DNA of 64,000 nucleotides from the NCBI GenBank assembly GCA_963978545.1, contig OZ021726.1:29918459-29982458 (forward strand), given 5' to 3'. Source of the stretch: Linyphia triangularis. Taxonomy: Eukaryota; Arthropoda; Arachnida; Araneae; Linyphiidae. The notes below the pieces were generated by a model. That model was not told the DNA's origin and did no database searches. It saw only the letters and a program-made list of their open reading frames with translations. Below, piece after piece: positions 1 through 12,436 of this stretch (positions are counted from its first letter, which is position 1; each line of letters begins with the position of its first letter). A program made the position numbers and the translations under genes.

Positions 1-526
1 ATCTGAAGTTTTAATCTTGAAACTGACCATTTTCACTCAACTAATAAATTTCCTTATGGATGAATATTTAAGTCGCCTGATTGAGCTTCTTTTCCTTTGC
101 CCGTAGAAGAAAAGGGCTGGAAAAAAGATGAAGGGGCGGGGGTGAGAGACTGACTTTCGCCACCTGCAATATCCTGCAAGTCTATACCCCTTGTGTGGTT
201 CTCAAATTACAAAATTCCTGAGTTTCGTGTTTTGGCACTGTCTTCTGATCTATAGGATAAGGAGATCCCCGGCCGAAATAAAAGTTAATCTCATTAGATC
301 AGAGACCCAATATGAATGTTAAGCATCGATATTTTTTATTTTATTACTAGGCTCATAAAGTTTAATGATGTAAGTCATACTATAATTCGCTGCTGAAGGA
401 ATGAATTTGAAATGCCCAACTAAGATATTTTTTATACTCATCTGTGACCGTTTGAAAAAATAAGTTGAATGAAAGTAACTAACTTATTTCGCACAAAAAC
501 TAGGATGGTCTCTTCTTGATTGTCGG

Positions 527-620
527 CAGTGGCGGCTGGTGCAAGGGACCAAGGGGGGGCCTGGGCCCACTCACTTTTTTGGTCCCTGGCCCCACTTACA
601 AATAAGCTTGTTAATATTGT
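527..620 (+). mobile_element. hAT-like transposon terminus (CAGTGGCGGCT family), left end
   Basis: It starts cagtggcggctggtg and continues into a G/C-rich stretch with gggcccactcac. An inverted, related terminus is at 5555-5627. A CAGTGGCGG start is common among hAT-type element ends. The 8 bases outside the two termini (attgtcgg and gttcgaag) do not match, so they may be two separate insertions rather than one 5.1 kb element. Confidence 0.35.
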
Positions 621-696
621 TTTGTTGTGGGATTTTTTTAATATTTAAAAAAAAAGAGCTTAAAACTTATTTATTCTGTCATTAGACATTAACTAT

Positions 697-1075
697 TGTG
701 AAGGGAGCAGGGAGCTCTTGCAACAAACTCGAAATTTTTTTAATCAATCACAATCATTACTGCAAAAAAGTGACCCTTCTATTAAAGATGCTAGTTTTCC
801 TGGGGACAAAATTTCCCCTTCCTCGGACGACCTTGAATTTGAAACCGATAGGGCATATTAGGTTGCGACTTTCACGTGACATCCTGTTTTGCCAAAGCAT
901 AAATACAAAATTTCTAAAACATCCCTGATCGCTCTGCTCTGGGGTGGACTTCTCTGCAAAGGAATGGCCATTTTTTGTAGAGAAGGCGATTGCACGTTGG
1001 TCCTCTAGTATGGCGGTGCGAAAAAAGTGGCTACAATAAATATCCATTGCATTCATTTTCGCTCTTTGTTTTTCA
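697..1075. repeat. Probable dispersed repeat segment with a 99-codon minus-strand frame
   Basis: The segment is more GC-balanced than its surroundings, with a minus-strand open frame over 757-1056. It sits just inside a hAT-like terminus. It looks like transposon interior rather than host coding sequence: there is no splice context and no domain I can name. Confidence 0.25.
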
Positions 1076-4019
1076 AAATGTAAGAGTAAGATTTTCTCTG
1101 CAAATTGTTTTTATTTTGATATTTACTTTTTTCCCGAAAAATGTTTGAGTATTTAAATGTCGTCCATATGATCGGAAGAAGTGATTTGTCTCACATTAAT
1201 ATTTGATATCCTATTAAATTATTAACGTAACTTACAATCCGATGCCATCAACGGAAGAATTTCTATACAGAGAATAAAAAATGTTCTTCTCTAAATAAGG
1301 GGCTCCACTAGAACTAAGCCATCGCATAATGCTGTGTTAAAGTTAAAAGATAACCGTTGCAGTTACAGAATTTTAACCCCCCACCCCCTTCCCTCTCTCC
1401 CAAATAATATGTAAAATGTAGATAAAGCAAACCTAGTTACTGTTACCAGAAAAAAAATTCATGAGCATTTAGTAAAGAATCTGAGTCATGAACCTACACC
1501 CTTTAAAAAGCAAAATCATACAAGCAATTTGAAATTGTCAAATAAAATTTGTGCATTCTTAAAATTGTAGAAACGGTGTTTATTCTTAACTCAGGTAGGA
1601 TCCAATTCTCAAAATAAATTCTAAATTAAACATAATATTAAAATTTAAAGCGAGTTCCATGTTTGCTCAACTTCTTTTCAAAATATCAAGAATCATGGTA
1701 AAACACCTATTTTTAACTATGTCAAAACTCATTGACCAGAGGCAATATATTCAATTCACATGTGAAACGTCGTAACGAGCCCGTCGGATGTTTTGCAGGT
1801 TGGTTTCAATGTAAGTAGACATCTCAAATTTGAGATGCATATGCAATGCATTTTTCAAGTAATTATTCATCCTCAAATCAAGTAATTATTCATTTTTTCA
1901 TGAATTTAAATTAAAACTGTTGAACTGGTCAATATAACAATACCTTTGACTTTTTTATCTTACAGTGAGTCCCGATAATATCGTACTTATGGCTGTTCCT
2001 AATCACTGATAGGGTGCATACACTTTTTTGGAAGTGAAATTCAAGGACTTTCAAGGCCCTTTTCAAGGATATTTCAACAAAAATCAAGGCCCTATTTTAC
2101 CGTTGCAGAGTCAACACCAAAATTGAATTTTTATATATATTTTTTTTTAATTAACGAAGTTGCAAAAAGAATTAAAATACTTATTACTTAACAACTAAGA
2201 TGCAACCACATATATTTATTGATAATTATACCTCTTACCAGGATAAGGAAAAAAACTAGGTTAAAAAAAAAAAAGGTTTTTTTTTGGGTTTAAACCAGGT
2301 TTTTTTTTGTTTAAACCGGGTTAATTCTTTTCTAATTACACGTACACATATTTATAAATAAAATTTGTCATTAACTAGAGTAATTAATGTTCAAATAATA
2401 ATTAATATTCTTTCTGAAAATAATTTAAACTAAGTAAATAAACAATTATTGCTACTTATGTGGATATTCAAATCGCATTAAATTTTAGTAGTACTTTATT
2501 TAGAGATACTATTCTTTAAACAGGGTTCATACACATTTTCAGAAAAAAAATTCCCTGAAGTTTCCATCTCGGAGTCGATAATTTTTAGCCACAGAAATAG
2601 ATATAGCCATCATTTTCACAAGTTCTTCGATAACTCGAAAAAAGCGAGTAATTTTTTAAACCCCCTCCTTCAGCTTTGAGTTAAAAGATATTTGACTATA
2701 TAATTATCTCAATATCTCATATAAATTAAAAACACAAATCACTTTCAGTTAATTACGTTTAATAACAAATCAAAATCAAAGTACCAAAAAAAAAAAAAAA
2801 AAATAATAATCAAGTACAGGATCTAACCCTTTTTGCTTATTAATGCCTATAGATTTGTTGCACATCTATAAATCTATAACAGTGCTGTAAAGGGTTCATA
2901 AAAAAAATTGTAGAATCAATTCCAAATATTAAGGAATTTAGGGTTCTAATATATTCTATTGACAAAAAACACAAGACAAGAAGAAAAACAATCCTATCCG
3001 TAAAGGATGCAGTCAGATTTAAGTTAGAGGATTTTTTTTCCACAATAATGCGCCAGCGATCGCGAAGCTATAAGATAGCCAAAAATCTAACAGAAATAAT
3101 GTGTAAATAATTGTTCCAAGCACAAGAGTGATTTCATAAAGTAAAAAAAAAAAACGGAACATGAACATGCGGCTGTGGGCCGAGGACAGGGGATTGGCCA
3201 GTTTGGCTCAGCTGCTGAGAGTAGGAAAAGGTCGGAACTTCATACTCCCAAATCGGCCAACTAGCCAGATATTGAGAGACTACGAAAAAGCACATGAAAA
3301 AACCTGTATTATTCAACGCACCGACGACACGGCATCCACTTCTTGTGACGCGAGACGGGATAGATGTACGCACCCGCACGGGGAATGCGATAAGGGAAAC
3401 TCAAAAATTTCAAAATTCCTCGACTAAAGAGTAATTTTACGAAATACCTTGACATTTGCCTGAATTCCCGATTCTGTCGCCATCCTGTTTAAGCTACATT
3501 CAAAGTAATTAAATTGCCTCAAAATTTAAATTATTTTATTATTTATAAATTTAGCTACAACATTGAACTTCTAATTATTCTGCATCGATTGACCTACACG
3601 GCGAAATCGTCACTAATCTCGGACATAACGTCTATATAACATCAATTCTGTCCATACTGATAGCATTTTGTTCCGGTTCACCACAAATTCATTTTTATTA
3701 AGTAGAGTAAATAAAGCGAAATAATTTGATATTTCAGAATATAACAGTGTATGCGCCTTGCACGGCGAAAGATAAAACATTGGAACAACAGGCAGGCGAA
3801 AATGACCGCGGTTGCCGCCAAAAACAACAATCTCGCGTGAGCGGTAACTATCGCCGAACTAGCAAAATGACCACTGTACCCGCGTATATGAACAACTATT
3901 TCGGTAGTATTTGCTCTCTCTCTTACCTTAAAAAAAAATCACCGTTTTGAGAAAAATGTTAGTACCTTAGTGCCGATTTTTTTTCGTGCTACCATAGGAC
4001 AGTATCCAATTTCTTAAAA

Positions 4020-4170
4020 AATAGTCGCCTCAGTCCAAAAATAGTTGAAGGTTTTGTTAAAAATAGTCGTTTTATGCCCCTTTTTCATTGAAATAGTCGC
4101 CATAGTCGCCTGGCCACTAAAATAGTCGATTTAGTAGCCTTTTTAGTAGCCTGTGGCAGCCCTGTAATTG
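4020..4170. repeat. Repeat-rich transposon-end-like segment (TAGTCG repeats)
   Basis: The hexamer tagtcg recurs six times in about 110 bases, followed by two spaced tttagtagcc units and ending gtggcagccctg. A cagggctgccac end (reverse strand) resembles a DNA transposon terminus. The partner end was not found. Confidence 0.3.
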
Positions 4171-4259
4171 ATATAAAAAATTACATACCCTTCACCTTCT
4201 ACAGAAAAAGAAATTCTTCTTTCTTTAAATAGGAATCAACATAAATGAAAGAATGATAT

Positions 4260-4530
4260 AAATCATAATACAATACCGAAGCGTAACTGCTATTTTCTCT
4301 ATAGGCGATATACTCCTCCGATAGTTAATAGTGTCGGGTTTTTGTAGTCTGGAACATAATTTCTTCACCAACTCGTCGAAGCTCTCAATCGACATCCGGA
4401 AAAAGTTGAAAAATTTTACTTTGTCTTCTCTTAACTGCGGGTAAAGACAGAAGAACATACCGAATGTTGATCAGCTTTAAACAATGGGATGAATCCACAT
4501 AGTGCGATTAATTCGATTCTTTTTCCTTTG
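4260..4530 (-). pseudogene. PIF/Harbinger transposase relic (HARBI1-like N-terminal region)
   Basis: Read on the minus strand from about 4530, the frame gives WIHPIV, then two stops, then LREDKVKFFNFFRMSIESFD, an Asp-Thr pair, and RRSISPIEKIAVTLRY. WxHP, FFxxFRMS and the RxxIxPxEKxAxTLR block are the conserved N-terminal stretch of HARBI1-like nucleases, ahead of the DDE catalytic core. The catalytic core is absent, and two in-frame stops lie near 4470-4480. The relic is a dead fragment. Confidence 0.75.
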
Positions 4531-5554
4531 ATATTTTATATACAAATATGATAAGCGCGCTCTTTTTCATTCCATTTCGAACAAACACAAAATCCTCTCA
4601 GAGGAAAATTTTGGTAGTTTGAGAATGCACCTAATGAGGGAGAGTGAGAGAAAAGCGAAAATATCCTGCATATCAAATTACACCCTCTTTCCACCGGATA
4701 CTCACCCTGCAACTTTTTGTCCCGTTCGGGGAGAGGTCAAAGGTCATAGTGACCGTGCCGTTCGGGAGGAATCGATTCAAGTGTGATTGACAGATCCGCC
4801 AAAAGTGAACCGGCTAGAAAGTGTGACGTCAGAATAATGGTAATACGGGAACGAGAATTTTATGGTTTTAGAATTGAAAAGGGGAAATTCAAGGACTTTC
4901 CAGGCTTTTTTAGAAATAATCTTAATTTTCCAGGCTATTCAAGGCCTTGAAAAAAAATAATGAAATTCAAGGACTTTCCAGGTTTTCCAGGCCGCGTACG
5001 CACCCTGCCACTGGTCATTGAAATAGCGTCCAGCTCTTGGTAGGCTTCCCGGAAGACCAAGAAGATGCTTAAAATAATCTCCATAAATAAAAAATTTAAA
5101 CCCTCAAACGCATAGACAGTGGGAAGGGGGTGCAGATCGCATACAAAAGGGTGCAAAGCGGCTAAAACCTCAAACCAGGAATTTCAACCGGGAATGAGTA
5201 TCGGATTTCTTACGGAACAATTTATAAATGGATATGCCGTAATTTTACGTTCAATTGAATAATTTGAAGCCTGTACTTTACTTTTTTGCCTAAGAATTCT
5301 TCGCTTCATTTTTAATTTTCAAAAGCAAAAGGTGCAAGTGCATTCATTTTACCCTTCCTGACGTCGTCCATTCTCAAACGAAACGTCGCGTCGTTTTTGT
5401 AATAATAATTTCTTTTATTGAAATATTTATTTTATCAGATATCAGTATGCTTAGATAATTTAAGTGTTTAATAATCTTGTAGTTTTGTTTTCCCATATAT
5501 ATTTAAGTAACATTTACAAAATTACATGAAATTCACGTGTCTTGATATTTGCAT

Positions 5555-5627
5555 GTCCCCCCCCCCCCCATGGCATGCAATTATTAATTTGGGCCCCCTC
5601 ACTTTTAATACCCACGGGCCGCCACTG
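5555..5627 (-). mobile_element. hAT-like transposon terminus (CAGTGGCGGCY family), right end
   Basis: It ends acgggccgccactg at 5627, the inverted counterpart of the terminus at 527, with gggccccctcac inside. It starts in a run of twelve C. See the left-end entry for the unmatched flanks. Confidence 0.35.
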
Positions 5628-6206
5628 GTTCGAAGTAAAGACTGATTTAAATTAATGGTTGATAAAAAATTTAATAAATAAACGCTAAGTAGACAACTCA
5701 CATGAGTGAACGAACCTATGATTTCTCGCGGAGGCGATTTACATACTAATACTTGGTTATCTAGACTACTGTTGATGCAGAAATTATTTATTTTATTTTA
5801 TGGAATGCTTAATTTGATTATAGTATATACTTATGACGATAACCTTGATAATATTTCAACAAGATTTCTAGAGAATTACACTAGAAACCAAAACAAATAT
5901 TTGAGGCTGTTTCCTCTTGATAGGAAACATGCTAAATAATTACTTTCTCAAAGAAGCTGTAAAGCGAAAAAAGTAGGGATATAATAATACGAGTATTCTG
6001 TTATTCAGAGGTAAATTTTAAAGACTGCGTTAAGATGCAAGAGTAGGTGCAGTTAATGCTTTTAGAATAAAATTCATAACCAACCCAATCGTAAGTCTCT
6101 TTTTGTTGGACTTATATCTTCTTATACCATCCACAATCTCATACATGACATGCGATTGTGGCGCGCAATACTCACTACATTTCTATATATATCCAATGGC
6201 CCTCAC

Positions 6207-6420
6207 CTGTGGTGTGAGTAGCTCTGAACCCTTTTCTCTGTACAGATGCGTCAGATTTGAATACTAGGTACATACGGTTTCCTGAAGCGAGGATGGGGTG
6301 CGGTACTTTGCTGCCGCAGAACTTGCCCAGGGTGGGAGAGTCGTCATCCTTTCCGTCGTACGCTGCGATACGGTCGTACGCACACTCCTGATGGGGTTCC
6401 AATTCGAACTCCACGAATAC
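6207..6420 (-). CDS. tld: Tolloid exon: C-terminal half of CUB4 (phase 0-1)
   Basis: This 214-bp exon reads [20 protein letters not shown] to [10 protein letters not shown]. The acceptor is atgtgcag and the donor is GTGAGG. ECAYD, GKFCGSK and KSDAS are strong CUB4 motifs. The exon ends in phase 1, so the CUB5 exon must follow below; I found no match to it between 1 and 6206. Confidence 0.93.
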
Positions 6421-8686
6421 CTGCACATAACAAAAAGGACAGTTAACATTTTGAGGTAAAGTGTTGTAATTTAAAAATAGAGTGTTTTCTTGGGTTAAAA
6501 TATATTTTATTAATTAATGACGTATTAATGTAAATTGGCAATTTTATTTACATATCTCAAACTGTTGCTTCTATTTTTGTGGACAGCTATTAGTTGTTAA
6601 AATTTTTCACGGAAATGAGTATAGTTTTCGAATTCGATAATTTTTTTTTTTTTTTTTTTTTTAAAGCTTTGTTTCTGTTTGTCACAGCGCGTTGTTAAAA
6701 TTCTCATGGAAATGATAGAGACTGGAGGTTTGATGATTCAGAATTATTTTGGCGTTTTACAGCAAATGTCATATTGCAAATGTCAATGTAAGAAGTTTCA
6801 AAATGAGTTCTTTGAGCGCTGACAAATGTGTAAACATTTCTCAACGGAACTCAATTAATTGTGGAAGAGTCTGGATGAAATTTGATAAGAGCGAAAATCA
6901 TTTCAACATGCATTCACTATGATATAGTTCTAATTCCCAGGATTAATCTATTCCAACCGACACAACAACAAGGCTCAAGGCTAGTAACATTTAATTAAAA
7001 AAAAATACTCTTCATACTTATACTTGTCTAAAATCAGTATTTATACACAGGGGTGTAGTGGAGCGGGAACGCATGGGAACGGCGATCCTTTACCTTTTTA
7101 GAAGGCGGAACGACGTTCCTTCATCTAATTTTTTTTTTAAATTTTTTTCCCCCTTCTTTTTTTTTTCTTCTTCTTTTTACGTGATACTGAACTAAAAGCC
7201 AATTAGCAAACGAAAAAGTCATTCATGAGAACTTGCTTTCGTCTGGGATCCACAACTTTAGAGCTGAGCAGGCAAGTTCTAGTTTTTGTAAAATACTTGA
7301 AAGAGGCGCGGCAATCCACACATTGACATTTCTCCTTCATTAGAAATGAACTGACATATATGTTTACATCTGGCTATGATTTATTCAATAGCAATTATCC
7401 TCTTCAACGAATGATCTGTATTTGTGGAGTAATTCCAGACGTGAAATTTGTATGGTTCGTGATATATACAAACTAAAACTTCCATACACAAATTCACGCT
7501 AACTATCTACATTTTTAAAGAACAAAACTGTGGCCTAGCATATACAGTTCTTTGCGCTCTTTATTTGAAGAATATTTCCCCTCCTCTAATTTTAACGAGA
7601 AAACTAACCGATTTATCTACAAAAGTTATGTAACGGTTAATTTTTTTTTCTTCTAATTTTTATATCACCGATTTAATAAATTATTTGTAAATCTCAAACC
7701 ATACCTAAGAAATGAATTCGTTCAAGAGGAAAAAACAGATGACAATAAAAGATGGGTATTTTTTACAATCCAAAAAAGTTAAGTCCTGCGATTCTGACGG
7801 AATAAACTGGTTAGAGAAGATATAGGTAAGAGCAGAATGTTGATATTTTGTATTAGCTTTAAAGTGTTTTGAGATCATGGACTTATGCATTTATATTTTG
7901 TCAGAAATTTGGAAATATTTATTTTATTCCCAGATATTGGGAAAATCAAACTGGTAACTTGTTTGAAAAAAAAAAAAAAAAAAAAAAAAAAAATGTTCAA
8001 AACAGTATTGATTTTTAAATCCTTTATATTAACTTCGATTTTGTATGTTTGTGAATTTGAATATGTTTAGTTCAACTGATAAAATGTTGCTTGAATGTAC
8101 AATAAAGAGACTGGCTTCAAGGTTGATATGTTTCTCCGCTTCGTTGTTTTGCCAGAACTGAACAGGTGTTAACTTTGTTTCACTTTAACTTGGCAGTAGT
8201 GAAAAAAGTAATGGTTAGCAAAAATCAGTAATTTCAATAATATGTATTTTATTAAATTGTTCTGAAAATAATTTTATTACAATTTTTATATTTTATAAAA
8301 AAAATTGTATCTGTGGGTTCTTTAATAAAACCTGACTTAAAATAATGTTATTTAGTGTAGAAAACGCTACGATTTTAATAATTTGCACCCATTCCATTTT
8401 TGGAGGGTTTTCTATACCCATTTTCATTGTAAGGGGCGCCAAAACTCATTTTTGAATACATAGCATTTTACTCCTAGGCCGCTCCTGTATGTTTGATTTT
8501 CCTTAATATAAAAGTGCTAATGGTTTTGCAAATGGGTATAATACATCGAAATTGGGCTGTGAAGAAGTAGGAAAGCAATTCAGATGCACTTTAAAATGCA
8601 AAATTAAATTGCTTTTCGGTTTGAGAATGGGAAAGTTTTTACATTTACAGTTTTTTCAGAATTTATGTAAAAAATTTAGCAGCAGT

Positions 8687-8721
<35 letters not shown>

Positions 8722-11700
8722 CTTTTTCTTCGAGTTAAAAAAAATATAAAAATCAACACTAAATACAGTGGCGGTGATAAGGGGTGGAAATTTCCCCCGA
8801 TCTTTTTTAAAATCTAGTGATTTTGAATGTAATATCATATATTTTGCAGTTTTGCTTTCTCCTCCGATTCATACCCACTTTTAACTATTATTGTCACCTA
8901 ATCGTCATCACTGTCGAAATGACAAAATCTAACTGGATAAGATTAAAAAACAGGAATCTCCCAAGCAAATCTATACGTCTGGAAAGTAATGAGTCTACAT
9001 TGAAATATCCCGCTTAAATTTAGAGATAATTGAGATGGTACACAAATTAATATTTTATCAAGAAATTTTAAATCGACTGATGGATTTTAATTTTTAATTA
9101 TTTTATAAATGGGGCAAATTTGCAAAAGGAAAGGAAGGATCTCTCAAGCAAGAGGAACTTCTCTAAATTTTCTTTTTGAGAAGAAGAAAAGCCATAAAAC
9201 TTTCAATCGACATCTGCAACAATCGCAATCTTTTTCATTCATTTTGAAAACAGATTTCGAGGAGCTACAGAATCTGGGAATTTATCCGAACCCATTGAAT
9301 GTAAGGCATCTCTGATATTTTTGAAAATTATTGTTAAAAATTTGTTTAAGAATTTTTGTCAATAACATGTTTGAAAATGTCTTGTAATCCATTTATAAAG
9401 TATTAAACAATCTTTTAAAATGGGTTGTGCAAAGCAAATTGTTTAAAAAACCATATTATTTAATAGTTTAAAACAATTATTTGAATAAAAGAATAAGTCG
9501 AAACACAATTTTTTCCCCCAAGATTATTAAAGTAATACTAATAAAACTATTTAAAGTTGTCATTTTTACTCCCCACCTCCCCACACACATACGGAAATAA
9601 AAACGTTTATAACAACGCGACATAGCGTTCCCACACCTTTTTATTTTACACTACACCACTGTTTATACATAAAGTATAACTGATACTGATTTGTATACAA
9701 AAGCTTATGCTATATATGTATAAACTGGAATATAATCTGACCAATTTAATCCTGTGTCCGGGAGTAGTAGTGAAGAGCCAAGTGCAGTCTTTTCTGCTCG
9801 GGTAGTAGTCGGGGAAGTTCGGACTCGTGATTTCTCCATTAGGTGTGGTCATTTGGTGACTGCAGCTTCCTAAAAAAAGAGTAGAAACTAATTAGCTGGA
9901 GTAAGGACATAAACGATTTCCATGTTATCTAATATCATATAAATCCACTTAAATTAAAAACCTATTTTTAAAAGATCATTTGCATTTGTTGGTAATTACA
10001 GGTATTAATTCGAGAGCCCATGACTATTTACAGATGCCATTGGAGACACTCTCGAATTTAGTATAAACATATTTCAATATTAATTGAACAACTAATGAAG
10101 GATGTTACTGATGGTTAACTGTTCAGTGTGATCAGGGAAAACGGATAGAAAGGGATGAAAAGTAAACGACAAGCAAAATCTGTCATAACTGACCAAACCT
10201 AAAAAAGCCTCAGCAACCATTTCAGTTGAGTTTTAATGACAGGGTGTCAAGTTGCAATTGTTTAAATAGTTTGTTCTATTGATGTAGCATGATTTTGGCT
10301 GAAATTATCACACAAGGGCGTCACATAATTAAACAAACGATGACGCTTGTATGTTCAAGTATATGAAATTAAAGTGCCTTTTATATTACTTACTTTTCAA
10401 TGATCTCCTTAAGTGCCATACAACTTTTACTCTTAATACAATTTTATCACAAGTGAAACATTTATTCAAAAATAAAGTTAATTGTAAATGCACATTAATA
10501 ATGTCGTAAAAGGATTATGTCACCATTGAAATACATATTATTAAATAATTTTATAATAACCTCAATTTATAACACAGGAGGATATAGATGATATCAAACT
10601 TTTTAACAAACCAAATAACAATTATCTTAATTTCTCAAAAACAACGCATGGTCCAAATATATTGAACAATATGCCTTTGCTCAGTTATTTAATACGTAAA
10701 ATGAAGGAGAAGATCAACTTTACTAAATACAGAAAAAATTTAAGACTTGTTATACTCATAAAATATCATGTGCATTATTTGAATTTTGAAAATTTCATAA
10801 ATATTCTTTCAACTGTTAGTTTGTGGTATTGTGTTCTTACCTTCTTTACAGTCGTGGAGGTTCTCGTGTAAAACGAATCCATTGTGACAGGAACAGGCGT
10901 AACTGCCGATGGTGTTTTTGCAGATATGCTGACAGCCGCCATTATTGGTAGCACATTCATCTTTGTCTGAAATGTAAACATTGCTATTAGGAAAATTAAA
11001 CTTTTTAAACTTAGGAAATTCATTTTTTGAAACAGAAGACAGCTAATGATTTTTTAGTGCAGATTGTTTTGTTTTTGTAAGTTAACAGATATCGACCACT
11101 CTTTTCCACCCTATGAAATTGTGATGCACGTACAATTGTAAGAAGTATTTCATTGACTTCGATAAACATGAATTACATTAAATTTACAAATACACTACAT
11201 TTATTATTATAAATTATATCTAAGTTTTTGTGTTTAGAAAGATACAGTTTTTCTTGAATATACATTTGAAAAAGGCGTGGAAGAGAGATATAAATAGTTA
11301 AGAAAGTTAATTGAGACTAGATTGTAGATTGTTACCTATTAATGCAATATTGATTTGCTCAACATATCTTCATAGCATAATCTATGCTTGTACCCTGACT
11401 AAATGAATTTGGATTTATAAATTTTTAGTCACATTTCCGAATGTTTTTAAAGTTTGAAAAAGGAATTTATGATAAGGATGAGGAAAAAATTAACTAGAAG
11501 ATAAAACAAATGCTTCAATGCCAAATTTTGTGTTCCTGCGCAGAAGTTCACAGACGTGTATTTTAAACTCAAAAATAAAAAAACTGACTTTTTACCTTTC
11601 TTTTGAAGAATTTCCAGTCATTCACGAAACGGGATTTTTATACATTTTCCCATCTACAAACCCAACAACGGCGAAAAAATAAATTGCCCTAGCTTTCCCA

Positions 11701-12396
11701 AGAAGTGCAGATCCACTAAAATTGCAGAAATACCTTCTCGCGCGTAGCTCTATATTTCAAGTGTTTTCCAGTTCTAAAATCGAATTTATTTCCCAACTTT
11801 TTGAACTTTTATTTCTTCTCTTAAGGGTCGTCAAGTGGGATCTCTAGCATCCCTTCGAGTGATTGGAGATTTTTTTCCCTTTTGCTTTCTAGCGTGTCGC
11901 TTCCATGCGTCTTATACTTAGGTCTGCCTTCCTTTGGTAGAAATAGGATAAAGAAAGTAAGAGACGTAGCCATGAAGATGTGTGTGGGAGTGTTGCTATA
12001 GAAAGAGGGTCGCCTCTGAAATGTTATCGGGAAGTAAGGAAAAATTCCGCATCCAATACATGTAAGCTGGTAAGTGCCATTGTATAAGATGCGTGTATCA
12101 AATAAAAGTAAACTACGTGGATGGATTTATGGTGTTAGGTTTTTATTACAATAGGCTTTGAATCTGTTTTTGGTATTCTTATTTAAGAATTAGTGGCATT
12201 TAAAAATGTTATTTGTCATAGAAAATTAATAATATATATATATAATTGTTTGATTATATACTTTCCTAAAAAAAGCTGATTTCAGATATTTGTTTTAGGC
12301 ATAAATTTCATTTTTGGTCTTATTGTAGATCAAAGATTGTGGTTATGTTTTTTTTTTATAGGTTTAAAATTAGTAAAAAACTTATTGGAAATTAAA

Positions 12397-12436
<40 letters not shown>

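Larger units (their letters stand above)
2010..5007. mobile_element. Decayed hAT-like element, ~3.0 kb, with inverted termini
   Basis: The left end reads agggtgcatacac near 2011. The right end reads gcgtacgcaccctg ending at 5007, so the termini are inverted copies of CAGGGTGCRTACRC. Both ends carry the same sub-terminal motif: caaggactttcaaggccc at 2044-2061, and caaggactttccaggcttt twice at 4893-4985. Outside flanks tcactgat and ccactggt agree at 6 of 8 positions, a possible degraded 8-bp target duplication. No hAT transposase is recognisable inside; a Harbinger relic is nested in it. Confidence 0.4.
1..6206. other. 3' intron segment: nested transposon debris
   Basis: No exon is visible. 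The stretch is AT-rich with several GC-richer islands that carry transposon termini: 527-620, 2010-2100, 4865-5007 and 5555-5627. A Harbinger transposase relic lies at 4260-4530. A GC-richer stretch at 3150-3430 is open on the plus strand for 88 codons, but I recognise no family in it. A T/A/G homopolymer mosaic lies at 2260-2320. An 18-base A run lies at 2786-2803. Confidence 0.6.
6421..9741. other. Intron between the two CUB4 exons, mostly a hAT insertion
   Basis: 7048-9661 is a hAT element. The remainder includes a 26-base T run at 6638-6662 and plain AT-rich sequence. Only about 78 bases separate the upstream exon's donor from the element. Confidence 0.8.

Noticed and set aside
757..1056. 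99-codon minus-strand frame considered as the missing CUB5 exon
   Set aside because: It lacks the CUB cysteine spacing and SPxYP motif, and it lies within repeat-like sequence.
3161..3427. 88-codon plus-strand frame with basic and Cys-containing stretches
   Set aside because: It opens in a GC-richer island inside a decayed transposon. I recognise no domain, and there is no splice or start context, so I did not call it a gene.
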